Source: Kribbella solani
GTDB lineage: Bacteria; Actinomycetota; Actinomycetes; Propionibacteriales; Kribbellaceae
Assembly (NCBI RefSeq): GCF_014205295.1
Contig: NZ_JACHNF010000001.1
Span: 6,696,001 to 6,760,000 of the forward strand
Direction of reading: 5' to 3'
Length of the DNA stretch: 64,000 nucleotides
The position numbers and the translations under genes were made by a program. Positions 16,482 to 24,521 of the stretch are shown here, piece by piece. Positions within the stretch are counted from its first letter, which is position 1; every line of letters starts with the position of its first letter. The notes beneath the pieces are model-generated. The model searched no databases, had not been told where the DNA came from, and saw nothing but the letters and a program-made list of their open reading frames with translations.

Positions 16482-17816
16482 ATGTCTGCACTACCCGAAC
16501 CCTCAGCACGACCCGCCGCTTCGGCACGGCCCACTGCTTCTACACACCTAACCGATCCCGCCTCACCCACCGAAGCCGCACCGCCCACCGATCCCGCGCG
16601 ACCTACTGCCCCTGCACAGCACGGTGATCCCGCATTGCCTGCCGCATCTGCACGATCGAGCGCTTCAGCGTTGTCCGTGGATGCCGCGGGGGGTGGGGTT
16701 TCTGTGCTTGCGGTTGGGGAGCTGCATGCTGCTCTGGCGCTTCGTGATCTTAGTGATCCGGGGCAGGGAGGGCATGGGCTGCAGTTGGTTGTTGACTCGG
16801 TTGGCAGCGCGTTGCGGAAGGCATGGCCGTACACGGAGGTCTGGACCCGGCGGGATCATCCGGTCGTAACGCTGGCTGACAACTACGACAATCTCGGGTA
16901 CGCCGCCGACGCGGTGACCCGGGAAGCCCGCTACACGCGCTATGTCTCGGACAACGAGGTGCTGCGGAGTCACACCTCGGCGATGATCCCGCCCGCGCTT
17001 CGGGAGCTCGCGCGGTCGGAGTCGTCGGACGTACTGATGATCTGCGCCGGCATTTGCTACCGCCGGGATTCGGTCGACTGGCAGCACACCGGGACTCCGC
17101 ACCAGCTCGACCTCTGGCGGATCAGCCGCAACGTGACCCTGGGTGAGCCCGAGCTGGAGGACATGATCGCCCGGCTGGTCGACACCGTCCTGCCAGGGCA
17201 GACCTACCGCACGGTGCCCGCGGTTCACCCGTACACGATCCATGGGCGTCAGGTCGACGTGCTGCTCGACGACCAGTGGGTCGAGATCGGTGAGTGCGGG
17301 GTCGCTGCGCCGCATGTACTCCGCTTGGCCGGCCTGGACGACAGCTGGACCGGACTGGCGATGGGGTCCGGCCTCGACCGGTTGTTGATGCTGCGCAAGG
17401 GCATCCGCGACATCCGACTGCTCCGATCGACGGAACCACGGGTGGCGAACCAGATGCTGGATCTGTCGCCCTACAAGCCGGTGTCGGCGATGCCGCCGGT
17501 CCGACGGGACCTGTCGGTCGTCGTCGGTCCGGACGCGGACCTGTCGGCCGAGGTGCTGGGTGACAAGGTGCGAGCCGCGCTCGGTGCGGCGGCCGATGCC
17601 GCGGAGTCGCTGGAGGTGCTGGGCGAAACGTCGTATGACGACTTGCCGACGGCCGCCCGGGAGCGCCTCCAACTGACCCCGGGGCAACGGAACGTCCTGG
17701 TCAGGCTGATCCTGCGACCGGTGGATCGTACTCTCACCGATGCCGAGGCCAACACCTTGCGGGACCAGGTCTACCGAGCGCTTCATGAGGGTCCTGTCCT
17801 GGAACTGATCGGCTAG
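16482..17816 (+). CDS. Stand-alone PheS-like class II ligase fused to an FDX-ACB domain (SrmL-like)
   Basis: A 444-residue protein. Residues 1-70 are Pro/Ala/Ser/Thr-rich and probably disordered. Residues ~80-330 are a class II aminoacyl-tRNA-synthetase core of PheRS-alpha type: LRSHTSAMIPPAL, motif 2 CYRRDSVDWQHTGTPHQLD (~192-210), GECGVAAPHVL, and motif 3 GLAMGSGLDRLLMLRKGI (~291-308). Residues ~335-444 are an FDX-ACB anticodon-binding domain (PPVRRDLSVVV ... RTLTDAEANTLRDQV), normally at the end of PheT. The domain order is that of monomeric mitochondrial PheRS. I recall NCBI naming related actinobacterial proteins 'PheS-related mystery ligase SrmL'. ATG at 16482 follows GGAG at 16472-16475. 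Canonical pheST is expected elsewhere, so this is probably a specialised ligase. Confidence 0.8.
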   Translation: MSALPEPSARPAASARPTASTHLTDPASPTEAAPPTDPARPTAPAQHGDPALPAASARSSASALSVDAAGGGVSVLAVGELHAALALRDLSDPGQGGHGLQLVVDSVGSALRKAWPYTEVWTRRDHPVVTLADNYDNLGYAADAVTREARYTRYVSDNEVLRSHTSAMIPPALRELARSESSDVLMICAGICYRRDSVDWQHTGTPHQLDLWRISRNVTLGEPELEDMIARLVDTVLPGQTYRTVPAVHPYTIHGRQVDVLLDDQWVEIGECGVAAPHVLRLAGLDDSWTGLAMGSGLDRLLMLRKGIRDIRLLRSTEPRVANQMLDLSPYKPVSAMPPVRRDLSVVVGPDADLSAEVLGDKVRAALGAAADAAESLEVLGETSYDDLPTAARERLQLTPGQRNVLVRLILRPVDRTLTDAEANTLRDQVYRALHEGPVLELIG

Positions 17817-18337
17817 CGCCGGCCGAGCTCGCGGGCAGCGACGACGAACGCGCACACCGCCAGCGGGAGCTCGAGCACCAGGGCCTCGGTCAGCGAGAGC
17901 GTCCGGTCGAAGCCGGCCCCCGCCGTACTGACGTCGAACCAGGCGTCGGCGATCAGCAGCGTGCCGGCCGCCATCGCGGACAGAACGGCGTGCTTGTTGC
18001 CCTTGTGCAGCAGGTACGCCGTGAGGCCCGCGGCCACCGCCGTCGCGCAGTCCAGACCGATCCAGGTCAGCTTCCAGTTGCCGGCCTCGTAAGTACTCGG
18101 CAAAGTGACGGCGAGGATCAGGCACCACGGCAGCAGCACCGCGGCGACACCGGCGGCGACGATCGCCGCGATGCCACCGGGTGACCGCCGGGCGCGAACC
18201 CGCCCGTCCAGCCGGCCTTCGGCGATGTAGTCCTCCAGCGCGTCGGCGACGCGGTCGTCGATCGCGTCGCCTAGCTGCCCGTCCATCGCCCGGCCGAGAT
18301 CGCCGGTCAGTCTGGTGCCGATCACTGTCGTCGTCAT
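17813..18337 (-). CDS. Hypothetical four-helix membrane protein
   Basis: A 174-residue protein not recognised as a named family. Residues ~1-50 are soluble and charged (TGDLGRAMDGQLGDAIDDRV). Four hydrophobic segments follow (AAIVAAGVAAVLLPWCLILAV, a segment around WIGLDCATAVAAGLTAYLL, AVLSAMAAGTLLIADAWF, and LELPLAVCAFVVAA). ATG at 18337 is chosen; another ATG four codons upstream is possible. Its stop codon overlaps that of the convergent ligase gene in a shared CTAG (17813-17816). The opposite neighbour is a divergent two-component system 167 nt away. Confidence 0.7.
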   Translation of the reverse strand: MTTTVIGTRLTGDLGRAMDGQLGDAIDDRVADALEDYIAEGRLDGRVRARRSPGGIAAIVAAGVAAVLLPWCLILAVTLPSTYEAGNWKLTWIGLDCATAVAAGLTAYLLHKGNKHAVLSAMAAGTLLIADAWFDVSTAGAGFDRTLSLTEALVLELPLAVCAFVVAARELGRR

Positions 18338-18504
18338 GTCATCGAGCATCCCGGGGACGGCCGTTCGGCACAGTCCGGTCAGCCCACGAACCGGGGTGGG
18401 GATAACCCCCCGGTGGGCTTCGTGGGATGGCCCCATGCCGGTCGGGTTCCCGGACGTCGTAAGTTGTGACGGCAAGCAGGCGCTGACACGGGGAGGTGAT
18501 CCGG

Positions 18505-19782
18505 ATGACGGTTGCTGCGACTCCGGTTCCCCGGGCGCCGTGGCGGCTCTGGCGCTCGCCGTACTTGTGGCTGGCAACGATCCATTTGCTCGGTGACGCG
18601 GTGGTCGTGCTGACCTCCGGCGTGCTGGTGCTGGCGGCGGTCATGCTGATGCTTCTCGCGTTCCCGCTCGCGATGATCCGCATTCCGCTCACCGTCTGGG
18701 CCAACCGCGCGGTGTACGGGATCGCCTCGTGGGAGCGGGCCAGGGCCCGGCTCACCCGTGGTCAGGAAGTGCAGGCACTGGTGCCGCCGCCGCGGACCGG
18801 CTCGTGGTCCGAGGACGCGCTGCTCGCGCTCGGTGACCCGGGCGTCTGGCGTCAGTTCACCTACTACTTGATGCTGTTGCCGCTGTCCTTCGCCTGGATC
18901 TTCGCGGTGGTGGCGGCCTGGTCCATCCCGCCGGTACTGATGGCCCTGCCGCTGTACTACTACCGGTTCGCGGCGGCGCAGGCACAGCTCGGCCCGTTCA
19001 CCATCGACACCACGACGAAGGCAGTCGTGGTGGCAGTACTCGCTGCCTTGTTCCTGGCGCTGGTGTCGCCGCTGATGATGCGTTGGGCTTCGGCGTTCGA
19101 CGGGTGGCTGGCGAAGATGCTGCTCGGGCCGTCCGAGACCGGGGTGCTGGCAGAGCGGGTCAGCCAGCTGGTCGCGAGCCGGCAGCAGGTGGTCGACTCG
19201 GTGGAGGTCGAGCGGCGCCGGATGGAGCGCGACCTGCATGACGGCGCCCAGCAGCGGCTGGTGTCGCTGGCGATGACACTCGGGCGGGCGAAGAACCGGC
19301 TCGGCGACCGGGAACCGTCGGTCCGGACGCTGATCGAGGAGGCGCATTCGGAGGCGATGCAGGCGATCGCCGAGATCCGCGACCTGACCCGGGGCCTGCA
19401 TCCACCGGTGCTGACCGACCGCGGGCTGGACGCCGCGCTGTCGGCGGTCGCGGCCCGGTCACCGGTGCCGGTTCGGCTGAGCGTCGACGTCAAGCCACGG
19501 CCGTCGCTGACGATCGAGTCGATCGCGTACTTCGTGGTCACCGAAGCGCTGACGAACGTGGCCAAACACGCGGAAGCCGCGCAGGCCGAGGTGCGGGTGA
19601 CGCGGAAGGGCGATGTGCTGCGGGTCGAGGTGCGCGACAACGGACGTGGCGGAGCGGACCCGGTCCGCGGGAGTGGCCTGCGGGGGCTGACCGACCGGGT
19701 GTCCGGTGTCGACGGACGGCTCAGCGTGGACAGCCCACCGGGTGGCGGCACCACGCTGACCGCGGAGGTGCCCTGTGGATGA
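18505..19782 (+). CDS. Sensor histidine kinase (NarL/LiaS type)
   Basis: A 425-residue membrane kinase. Residues ~25-200 form a 'Sensor' domain with four or more membrane segments (LTSGVLVLAAVMLMLLAFPL, TYYLMLLPLSFAWIFAVVAA, VVVAVLAALFLALVSPL). The HisKA_3 phosphoacceptor motif RRRMERDLHDGAQQRL carries His ~245. The HATPase domain has EALTNVAKHAEAA, VRDNGRGGADP and GSGLRGLTDRV. Two starts are possible; ATG at 18505, 8 nt behind GGAGG (18492-18496), is chosen over the GTG at 18496, which overlaps that site. It forms an operon with the response regulator and a DUF4097-like protein. The signal is unknown; cell-envelope stress is a common role. Confidence 0.9.
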   Translation: MTVAATPVPRAPWRLWRSPYLWLATIHLLGDAVVVLTSGVLVLAAVMLMLLAFPLAMIRIPLTVWANRAVYGIASWERARARLTRGQEVQALVPPPRTGSWSEDALLALGDPGVWRQFTYYLMLLPLSFAWIFAVVAAWSIPPVLMALPLYYYRFAAAQAQLGPFTIDTTTKAVVVAVLAALFLALVSPLMMRWASAFDGWLAKMLLGPSETGVLAERVSQLVASRQQVVDSVEVERRRMERDLHDGAQQRLVSLAMTLGRAKNRLGDREPSVRTLIEEAHSEAMQAIAEIRDLTRGLHPPVLTDRGLDAALSAVAARSPVPVRLSVDVKPRPSLTIESIAYFVVTEALTNVAKHAEAAQAEVRVTRKGDVLRVEVRDNGRGGADPVRGSGLRGLTDRVSGVDGRLSVDSPPGGGTTLTAEVPCG

Positions 19783-19822
19783 ATCGGCCGGACGGATCGG
19801 TGTGATGGAGGAGACTGAGCGG

Positions 19823-20467
19823 ATGCGGGTCGTGATCGCCGAGGACTCGGTGCTGCTGCGTGAAGGCATCGTGCGGTTGCTGGAGGAACAGCGCTGCACG
19901 GTCGTCGCCGCGGTCGGCGACGGTGACAGCCTGCTGAAGGCCGTCGAGCTGCACCGGCCGGAGGTGTGCGTCGTCGATGTGCGGATGCCACCGACGTTCA
20001 CCGACGAGGGGTTGCGGGCGGCGTTGGTGATCCGCGAGCAGTACGCGGACGTTGGCGTGCTGGTGCTGTCGCAGTATGTCGAAGAGCGCTACGCGAGCGA
20101 GCTGATCGGTGGGAACCCGGGCGGGGTCGGGTACCTGCTGAAGGACCGGGTCGCGGATGTGGACCAGTTCATCGACGGACTGCGCCGGGTCGCGGGCGGT
20201 GGCGCGGCGCTCGACCCGGAGGTGATCTCGCAGTTGCTGGTGCGGTCCAGGAAGGGCGATCCGCTGGCCGTACTGAGCCCGCGGGAACAGGACGTTCTCC
20301 GGTCGATGGCGGAAGGGAAGTCCAACGCCGGTATCGCGCAGGCGCTGGTTGTCGGTGAAGGTGCCGTGGAGAAGCACATCAGCAACATCTTCATGAAACT
20401 GCAGCTGGCTCCGACCGATGGCGAGCATCGCCGCGTGCTCGCCGTACTGAAGTACCTGGAGACCTGA
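19823..20467 (+). CDS. NarL-family response regulator
   Basis: A 214-residue DNA-binding regulator paired with the kinase before it. The receiver domain (MRVVIAEDSVLLREGI) has the acidic pocket ED and phosphoacceptor Asp52 in CVVDVRMPP, plus Lys in YLLKDRVADV. The LuxR-type helix-turn-helix (LSPREQDVLRSMAEGKSNAGIAQALVVGEGAVEKHISNI) occupies ~145-200. The frame is open from 19775, but ATG at 19823 sits 9 nt after GGAGGAG (19807-19813) and gives the standard N-terminus. Its stop overlaps the next start (TGATG). Confidence 0.92.
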   Translation: MRVVIAEDSVLLREGIVRLLEEQRCTVVAAVGDGDSLLKAVELHRPEVCVVDVRMPPTFTDEGLRAALVIREQYADVGVLVLSQYVEERYASELIGGNPGGVGYLLKDRVADVDQFIDGLRRVAGGGAALDPEVISQLLVRSRKGDPLAVLSPREQDVLRSMAEGKSNAGIAQALVVGEGAVEKHISNIFMKLQLAPTDGEHRRVLAVLKYLET

Positions 20468-21186
20468 TGCCTGGGGCGGTGGGCGGCGTGCGGATGACCA
20501 AAGGGCGGGTGGCGATGCTGCTCGTCGGGGTGGTCCCGTTGCTGGCGGTGCTGGCCGGCGGCGGGCTGGTCACGGTCGGGATGATTCGGGGCAAGCTGCC
20601 GTACAACTACTCCGCCGCGTTCACGCCGGGGCCGGCCGGGGTACGGATCGTGGCTGACGTGGCGACGCAGGTCGAGGCGAGCATCGACGGGCAGGTGCAC
20701 GTCACGGTTGACGGGACGTACGCGGCGGCGAAGCCGGATGTGCGGATCGCGACGACGGGGCAGGAGCTGGTCGTGCAGACCTACTGCCCCGACATACATT
20801 GCGCCGTCGATCTGACCGTTGAGGTGCCGGCGGTGAAGATGGTCAAGGCGAAGCTCGACGGGTCGTCGATCAACGTGGTCGGGGTGACGTCGCCGCTGGC
20901 GGTCGATGTCAAAAACGGCTCGGTTGATATGGCGCGCGTACGCAGCCCCAATGTGTCGGTGGATGCGCAGGGCGGGTCGGTGTGGATGCTCTTCGACAAC
21001 CCGCCGAAGCAGGTGTCGGCGACATCCAGCGACGGTTCTATCACGGTGCAGGTGCCGCGTACGGAGAGCTACACCATCGACGCGGTCGCCGCCCAAGGCT
21101 CAACAAACGTGAGCGTTCCCAACGACATTACCGCCAGCAACCACCTCTACCTACGCTCCAGCTACGGCAGCATCACCGTCCAGTAG
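20467..21186 (+). CDS. DUF4097-like membrane-anchored beta-repeat protein
   Basis: A 239-residue protein with one N-terminal membrane segment (VAMLLVGVVPLLAVLAGGGLV, residues ~16-36). It is followed by an extracytoplasmic domain of short repeating beta strands (VDVKNGSVDM, VDAQGGSVWM, TSSDGSITVQ, RSSYGSITVQ). This is the pattern of DUF4097/'putative adhesin' domains found next to LiaRS-like systems. It overlaps the response-regulator gene by one base, so it is probably the third member of a sensing operon, perhaps an accessory regulator of the kinase. No enzymatic motif is seen. Confidence 0.7.
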   Translation: MPGAVGGVRMTKGRVAMLLVGVVPLLAVLAGGGLVTVGMIRGKLPYNYSAAFTPGPAGVRIVADVATQVEASIDGQVHVTVDGTYAAAKPDVRIATTGQELVVQTYCPDIHCAVDLTVEVPAVKMVKAKLDGSSINVVGVTSPLAVDVKNGSVDMARVRSPNVSVDAQGGSVWMLFDNPPKQVSATSSDGSITVQVPRTESYTIDAVAAQGSTNVSVPNDITASNHLYLRSSYGSITVQ

Positions 21187-21192
21187 CCCCCT

Positions 21193-21221
21193 TCACCCCG
21201 ACGCGGCGTCGCGTCAGGTGA
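21193..21221 (+). terminator. Likely terminator of the two-component operon
   Basis: TCACC plus GACGCG pair with CGCGTC plus GGTGA around a GCGT loop, with a small internal loop, 7 nt after the stop at 21186. No T-run. Confidence 0.4.
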
Positions 21222-21334
21222 TGGTTCGGACGAACCTGCGGTGCTGGCAATTCACCAGCTCGGCACCGCACCTCGCCAACCTCGAGCCCGGTCGCGTCCC
21301 ACCGGACCATCGATGACGTAGCAGCACCACCCCT

Positions 21335-21469
21335 GAGCGGTACTCACCAGTGAAGCAGCAGCTCGGCACCGCGCCCCCCGAGCGGTACTCACCAGTGAAG
21401 CAGCAGGTCGGCACCGCGCCCCCCGAGCGGTACTCACCAGTGAAGCAGCAGGTCGGCACCGCGCCCCCG
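21335..21469 (+). repeat. Three 45-bp tandem repeats
   Basis: Units start at 21335, 21380 and 21425, each opening GAGCGGTACTCACCAGTGAA. The only clear difference between units 1 and 2 is C/G in AGCAGSTCGGC. A decayed fourth unit follows (TTATCCACCGGTGAAGCAGC). On the minus strand they would read as a 15-residue repeat containing CCFTGEYRS. Confidence 0.9.
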
Positions 21470-21788
21470 CGCGTTATCCACCGGTGAAGCAGCTTGAGCA
21501 GAAGCTGGCATCCGGGCCGAGCAGGTCGCGGGCGTCTACAGTCGCTCGAGCAGATGCCCGCGACTGGTTGAGCGGCTGCCCGGCGTCGCGGTGGTTTGCG
21601 CGGAAGCTGGTGTGCAGTCGGACGTTGCCTGGTGTCGCGGCTGCTTGCGCAGGAGATGGAGCGTGCTCGCACGGCTGCCCGTGTACGTGCGCGTCCTGGT
21701 GGTTGGTTGAGCTGGAGTGGTTGCTGGAGTTGGGGCATGCGGTCGGCGGTAGGTGCCGCCTGAGACGGCTGGCCCCGTCATGCAGCCG

Positions 21789-21972
21789 ACTCACCCAGGC
21801 AGTTCGTTCCCGGGGGACTGCTCGCCCAAGCAGCTGTTCCGCGCGGGGGACCGCTCGCCCAAACAACTGCTCCGCGCGAGGGACTGCTCGCTCAAGCGGC
21901 TGCTTGACGCGCGGGACTGGTTACCCAGGCAGTTGCTTCGCGCGGGGGAGTGCTCGCCTAAGTCGGGGCTCT
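21789..21972 (+). repeat. Five 33-bp imperfect tandem repeats
   Basis: Units begin at 21808, 21841, 21874, 21907 and 21940, with a partial one before. The common core is GCGCGGGGGACYGCTCGCCC followed by AAGCAGCTG or a close variant. The array is more diverged than the 45-bp one upstream, so it is probably older. Confidence 0.8.
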
Positions 21973-22244
21973 TCGCGCGGCTGGCGTGCTTGGTTGGTCT
22001 GGGGGTGGTTGCCTGGTCAGATGGTGGGTTGCCTCGTGGAAATTTCAGGGGGGCAAGCCTTCGGGGCAGGGGGCAAGGTCGGTTGAGGGGCGGGTGCATG
22101 CACGGGTCGCACCGGCCGGGCGGGTGCGTGCTTGGGATGGATCGGCCGGCGGGTGGGCTTGGGTGGGTGCAGTCTTCCGGGCGGTGCTTGGTGCTCGGGT
22201 GCGTGGGTGCTTGGTGTCTGGGGGTTGGTGGTTGGTTGGGGTGG

Positions 22245-22883
22245 TCAGGGTTGGAGGGTGGCGCGGAAGGATTTGGCTTTGGTGGTGATGGTGGGCCAGT
22301 TGGCGGTGGCTACGTCGGTGGGGGAGACGACGTCGGTGCCGGCGCTGACGGCTAGGGCGCCGGCCTTGAGGAAGGCGTGGGCGTTGGTGAGGTTTACGCC
22401 GCCGGACGGGATCAAGGGGACGCCGGGGAAGGGGCCGTTCAGGTCCTTGAAGTACTTGGGACCTAGGTGGTGGGCCGGGAAGATCTTCACGGCGGTGGCG
22501 CCGAGGGCTAGTGCGGTCATCACCTCGGAGGGGGTGAAGGCGCCTAGTACGAGGGGGATGTCCGCCGTGCGCGCTGTGTCGGCGATCGCGGCGGCTTCGG
22601 GGCCCTGACCGGGGGTGACTAGGAACTGGGCGCCGGCGTTGATCGCCTGGGTGGCTTGAGCGGCGGTCTGGACGGTGCCGGCGCCGACGACCGCGCCGGT
22701 TTCGGTGGCGGTGGAGGCGGCGCGTTCCAGGTGGCGGGGGAGGTCGGGCGTTGTGTAGGTGAGTTCGACGACGTGGATGCCGCCGGCAACCAGTGCGGCG
22801 CAGAGGTCGCGGGCGTCGGAGATCTCCGGTGCGCGGACGACGGTCAGTACACGGTCGGCACGAAGTAGCTCCAGGGTGTTCAC
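22245..22883 (-). CDS. eda: Bifunctional 2-keto-3-deoxy-phosphogluconate/4-hydroxy-2-oxoglutarate aldolase family protein
   Basis: A 212-residue class I aldolase of the KDPG/KHG family, splitting KDPG (or a related keto-deoxy sugar acid phosphate) to pyruvate and an aldehyde. The catalytic Glu is in VVELTYTTPD and the Schiff-base Lys in TAVKIFPAHHLGP; GAGTV and IPSGGVN are the phosphate-binding loops. Length is standard. GTG at 22883 follows GAGAGGA. It is the last gene of a three-gene minus-strand unit with an N-acyl-D-amino-acid deacylase and a D-amino-acid dehydratase-like enzyme. The sugar-acid kinase that would supply its substrate is encoded divergently at 25959. Confidence 0.88.
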   Translation of the reverse strand: MNTLELLRADRVLTVVRAPEISDARDLCAALVAGGIHVVELTYTTPDLPRHLERAASTATETGAVVGAGTVQTAAQATQAINAGAQFLVTPGQGPEAAAIADTARTADIPLVLGAFTPSEVMTALALGATAVKIFPAHHLGPKYFKDLNGPFPGVPLIPSGGVNLTNAHAFLKAGALAVSAGTDVVSPTDVATANWPTITTKAKSFRATLQP

Positions 22884-22933
22884 AACAGGTTCCTCTCGGG
22901 TGGTACGCGGATCGGCGGCGGGGCCGGGGGTTG

Positions 22934-24520
22934 TCAGGGGGTGCGGCGGAGGGGGTGGCCGGGGAGGGAGGGGGTTCGGTGGGTGTTGTCTATTACGGGG
23001 GTGCCGTTGACCAGGACGTACGGGATGCCGGTTGCTGGTTGGCGGGGGCTGGTGAAGGTGGCGGTGTCCTGGATGGTGGTGGGGTCGAAGAGGACCAGGT
23101 CGGCGGCGTAGCCGAGTTGGATCTGGCCTCGGTCGGGTAGGCGGAGGCGGCGGGCGGGGCGGCCGGTCAGGTGGTGGATGCAGTCAGGGAGGTCCAGTAC
23201 GCCGAGCTCGCGGACGTACTGGGCCAGGTAGCGCGGGAACGTGCCCCACGAGCGCGGGTGTGGTTTGCCGCCGACCAGGATGCCGTCGGACCCGCCGGTG
23301 TGGCTGGGATGCCGCATGATCGCGCGGACGTTCTCCTCGTGCCCGACGTGCTGCAGGATCGACGTGGCGAGGTCGTCGGCGAGTAGAAGTTCGAAGAAGA
23401 CGTCAGCTGCCGCCCGGCCGGAGCGTGCGGCGAGCGCGGCGACCGTGTGCCCGACCACGTCGGTCAGCGCCGGATTGCGTACGCCGCCGATCTCGATCGT
23501 GTCCCATTCGACGACGCAGCCGTGGCACCCGTCGGTCCCGACCTGTTCCAGCTCGTGCGTGATCCGGGCCCGCGCGGCCGGGTCGCGCAACCGGTCGAGC
23601 TGCGCGTCCGGCCCGCCCTCGGCGGTCCAGCTCGGCAGGATCGCCGCCAATGTTGTTGCTCCAGGCAAATAGGGGTACGTGTCGGTGGTGATGTCGACGC
23701 CGGACGCGAGCCCGGCGTCGATCATCGCGACCAGGTCCGCGCCGCGGCCGGCGTTCGGCCGGAAGTTCATCACCGCGTGGGTGAGGTGCAACGGGCAGCC
23801 GGCGCGGCGGGCCACCTCGATCATTTCCGCGTACGCCTCCAGCGCGCCTTTCCCGTACGAGCGTTGATGCGGCGCGTAGTACCCGCCGTACCGCGCGACG
23901 ACCTCGCAGAGCGCGACCAGTTCGTCCGTGCTCGCGAACATGCCGGGCGTGTAGGTCAGCCCGCTGCTCATCCCGACCGCGCCGTCACGCAGTCCATCGG
24001 CGAGCAGCCGTTGCATCCGGGCCAGTTCGGCATCGGTCGCGGGGCGGTTGGACGTACCAACGACCATCATCCGCAAAGTGCCTTGCGGTACGAGGTACGC
24101 GGCGTTGCAGGCGATGCCCTGCCCGAGCCGGTCCAGGTACCCGGCGACCGTCGACCAGGAGAAGTCGAAGTCGTCCGGCTCACCGTTCCAGCCGGCGATC
24201 TGGCGGCGTACGACCGCCCGCGTCGGCTCGTCGATCGGCGCGAACGAGAGACCGTCCTGCCCGAGCACCTCGAGCGTGACGCCCTGACTGACCTTCGCGG
24301 TGTGCTCCGGGTTGACCAGGATCTGCAGGTCGGAGTGCGAGTGCATGTCGATGAAGCCGGGTGACAGCACCAGTCCGTCGGCGTCGATCGTCCGGTACGC
24401 GGCCGGGAGGTCGTTGCCGATGGCGACGATCCGGCCGGCCTCGACCGCGACGTCGGCGTGGTACCCGGGTGCGCCGGTACCGTCGACGACCAGCGCGTCA
24501 GTGATGAGTAGATCGATCAT
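22934..24520 (-). CDS. N-acyl-D-amino-acid deacylase (D-aminoacylase)
   Basis: A 528-residue metal-dependent amidohydrolase that removes acyl groups from N-acyl-D-amino acids. The N-terminal strands MIDLLITDALVVDGTG and SPGFIDMHSHSDLQIL carry the HxH-type metal site; later come LTHAVMNFRPN, TTDTYPYLPG, VVEWDTIEI and HPSHTGGSDGILVG. The C-terminal composite-domain residues (RGQIQLGYAADLVLFDP) complete the fold. Length (~480-530) fits. It lies 1 nt behind the stop of the preceding deaminase gene, so it is cotranscribed. It probably provides free D-amino acids for that enzyme. Confidence 0.9.
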   Translation of the reverse strand: MIDLLITDALVVDGTGAPGYHADVAVEAGRIVAIGNDLPAAYRTIDADGLVLSPGFIDMHSHSDLQILVNPEHTAKVSQGVTLEVLGQDGLSFAPIDEPTRAVVRRQIAGWNGEPDDFDFSWSTVAGYLDRLGQGIACNAAYLVPQGTLRMMVVGTSNRPATDAELARMQRLLADGLRDGAVGMSSGLTYTPGMFASTDELVALCEVVARYGGYYAPHQRSYGKGALEAYAEMIEVARRAGCPLHLTHAVMNFRPNAGRGADLVAMIDAGLASGVDITTDTYPYLPGATTLAAILPSWTAEGGPDAQLDRLRDPAARARITHELEQVGTDGCHGCVVEWDTIEIGGVRNPALTDVVGHTVAALAARSGRAAADVFFELLLADDLATSILQHVGHEENVRAIMRHPSHTGGSDGILVGGKPHPRSWGTFPRYLAQYVRELGVLDLPDCIHHLTGRPARRLRLPDRGQIQLGYAADLVLFDPTTIQDTATFTSPRQPATGIPYVLVNGTPVIDNTHRTPSLPGHPLRRTP

Positions 24521-24521
24521 T

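Larger units (their letters stand above)
21187..22244. other. Gene-poor intergenic region with two tandem arrays
   Basis: About 1.06 kb without a credible gene between two converging units. It holds a likely terminator (21193-21221), a 45-bp array (21335-21469), a 33-bp array (~21789-21972), and then a G-rich, GGGTGCGTG-containing stretch before the KDPG-aldolase stop. Several open frames cross it, but they consist of repeat translation (for example an 11-residue unit related to AGDRSPKQLLR). Confidence 0.55.

Noticed and set aside
21335-21469. CRISPR array
   Set aside because: The 45-bp units are directly adjacent without spacers and there are no cas genes; it is a tandem repeat.
21753-22355. 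200-codon plus-strand frame with an 11-residue repeat
   Set aside because: Runs through intergenic repeats into the antisense of the KDPG aldolase gene; no credible start or fold.
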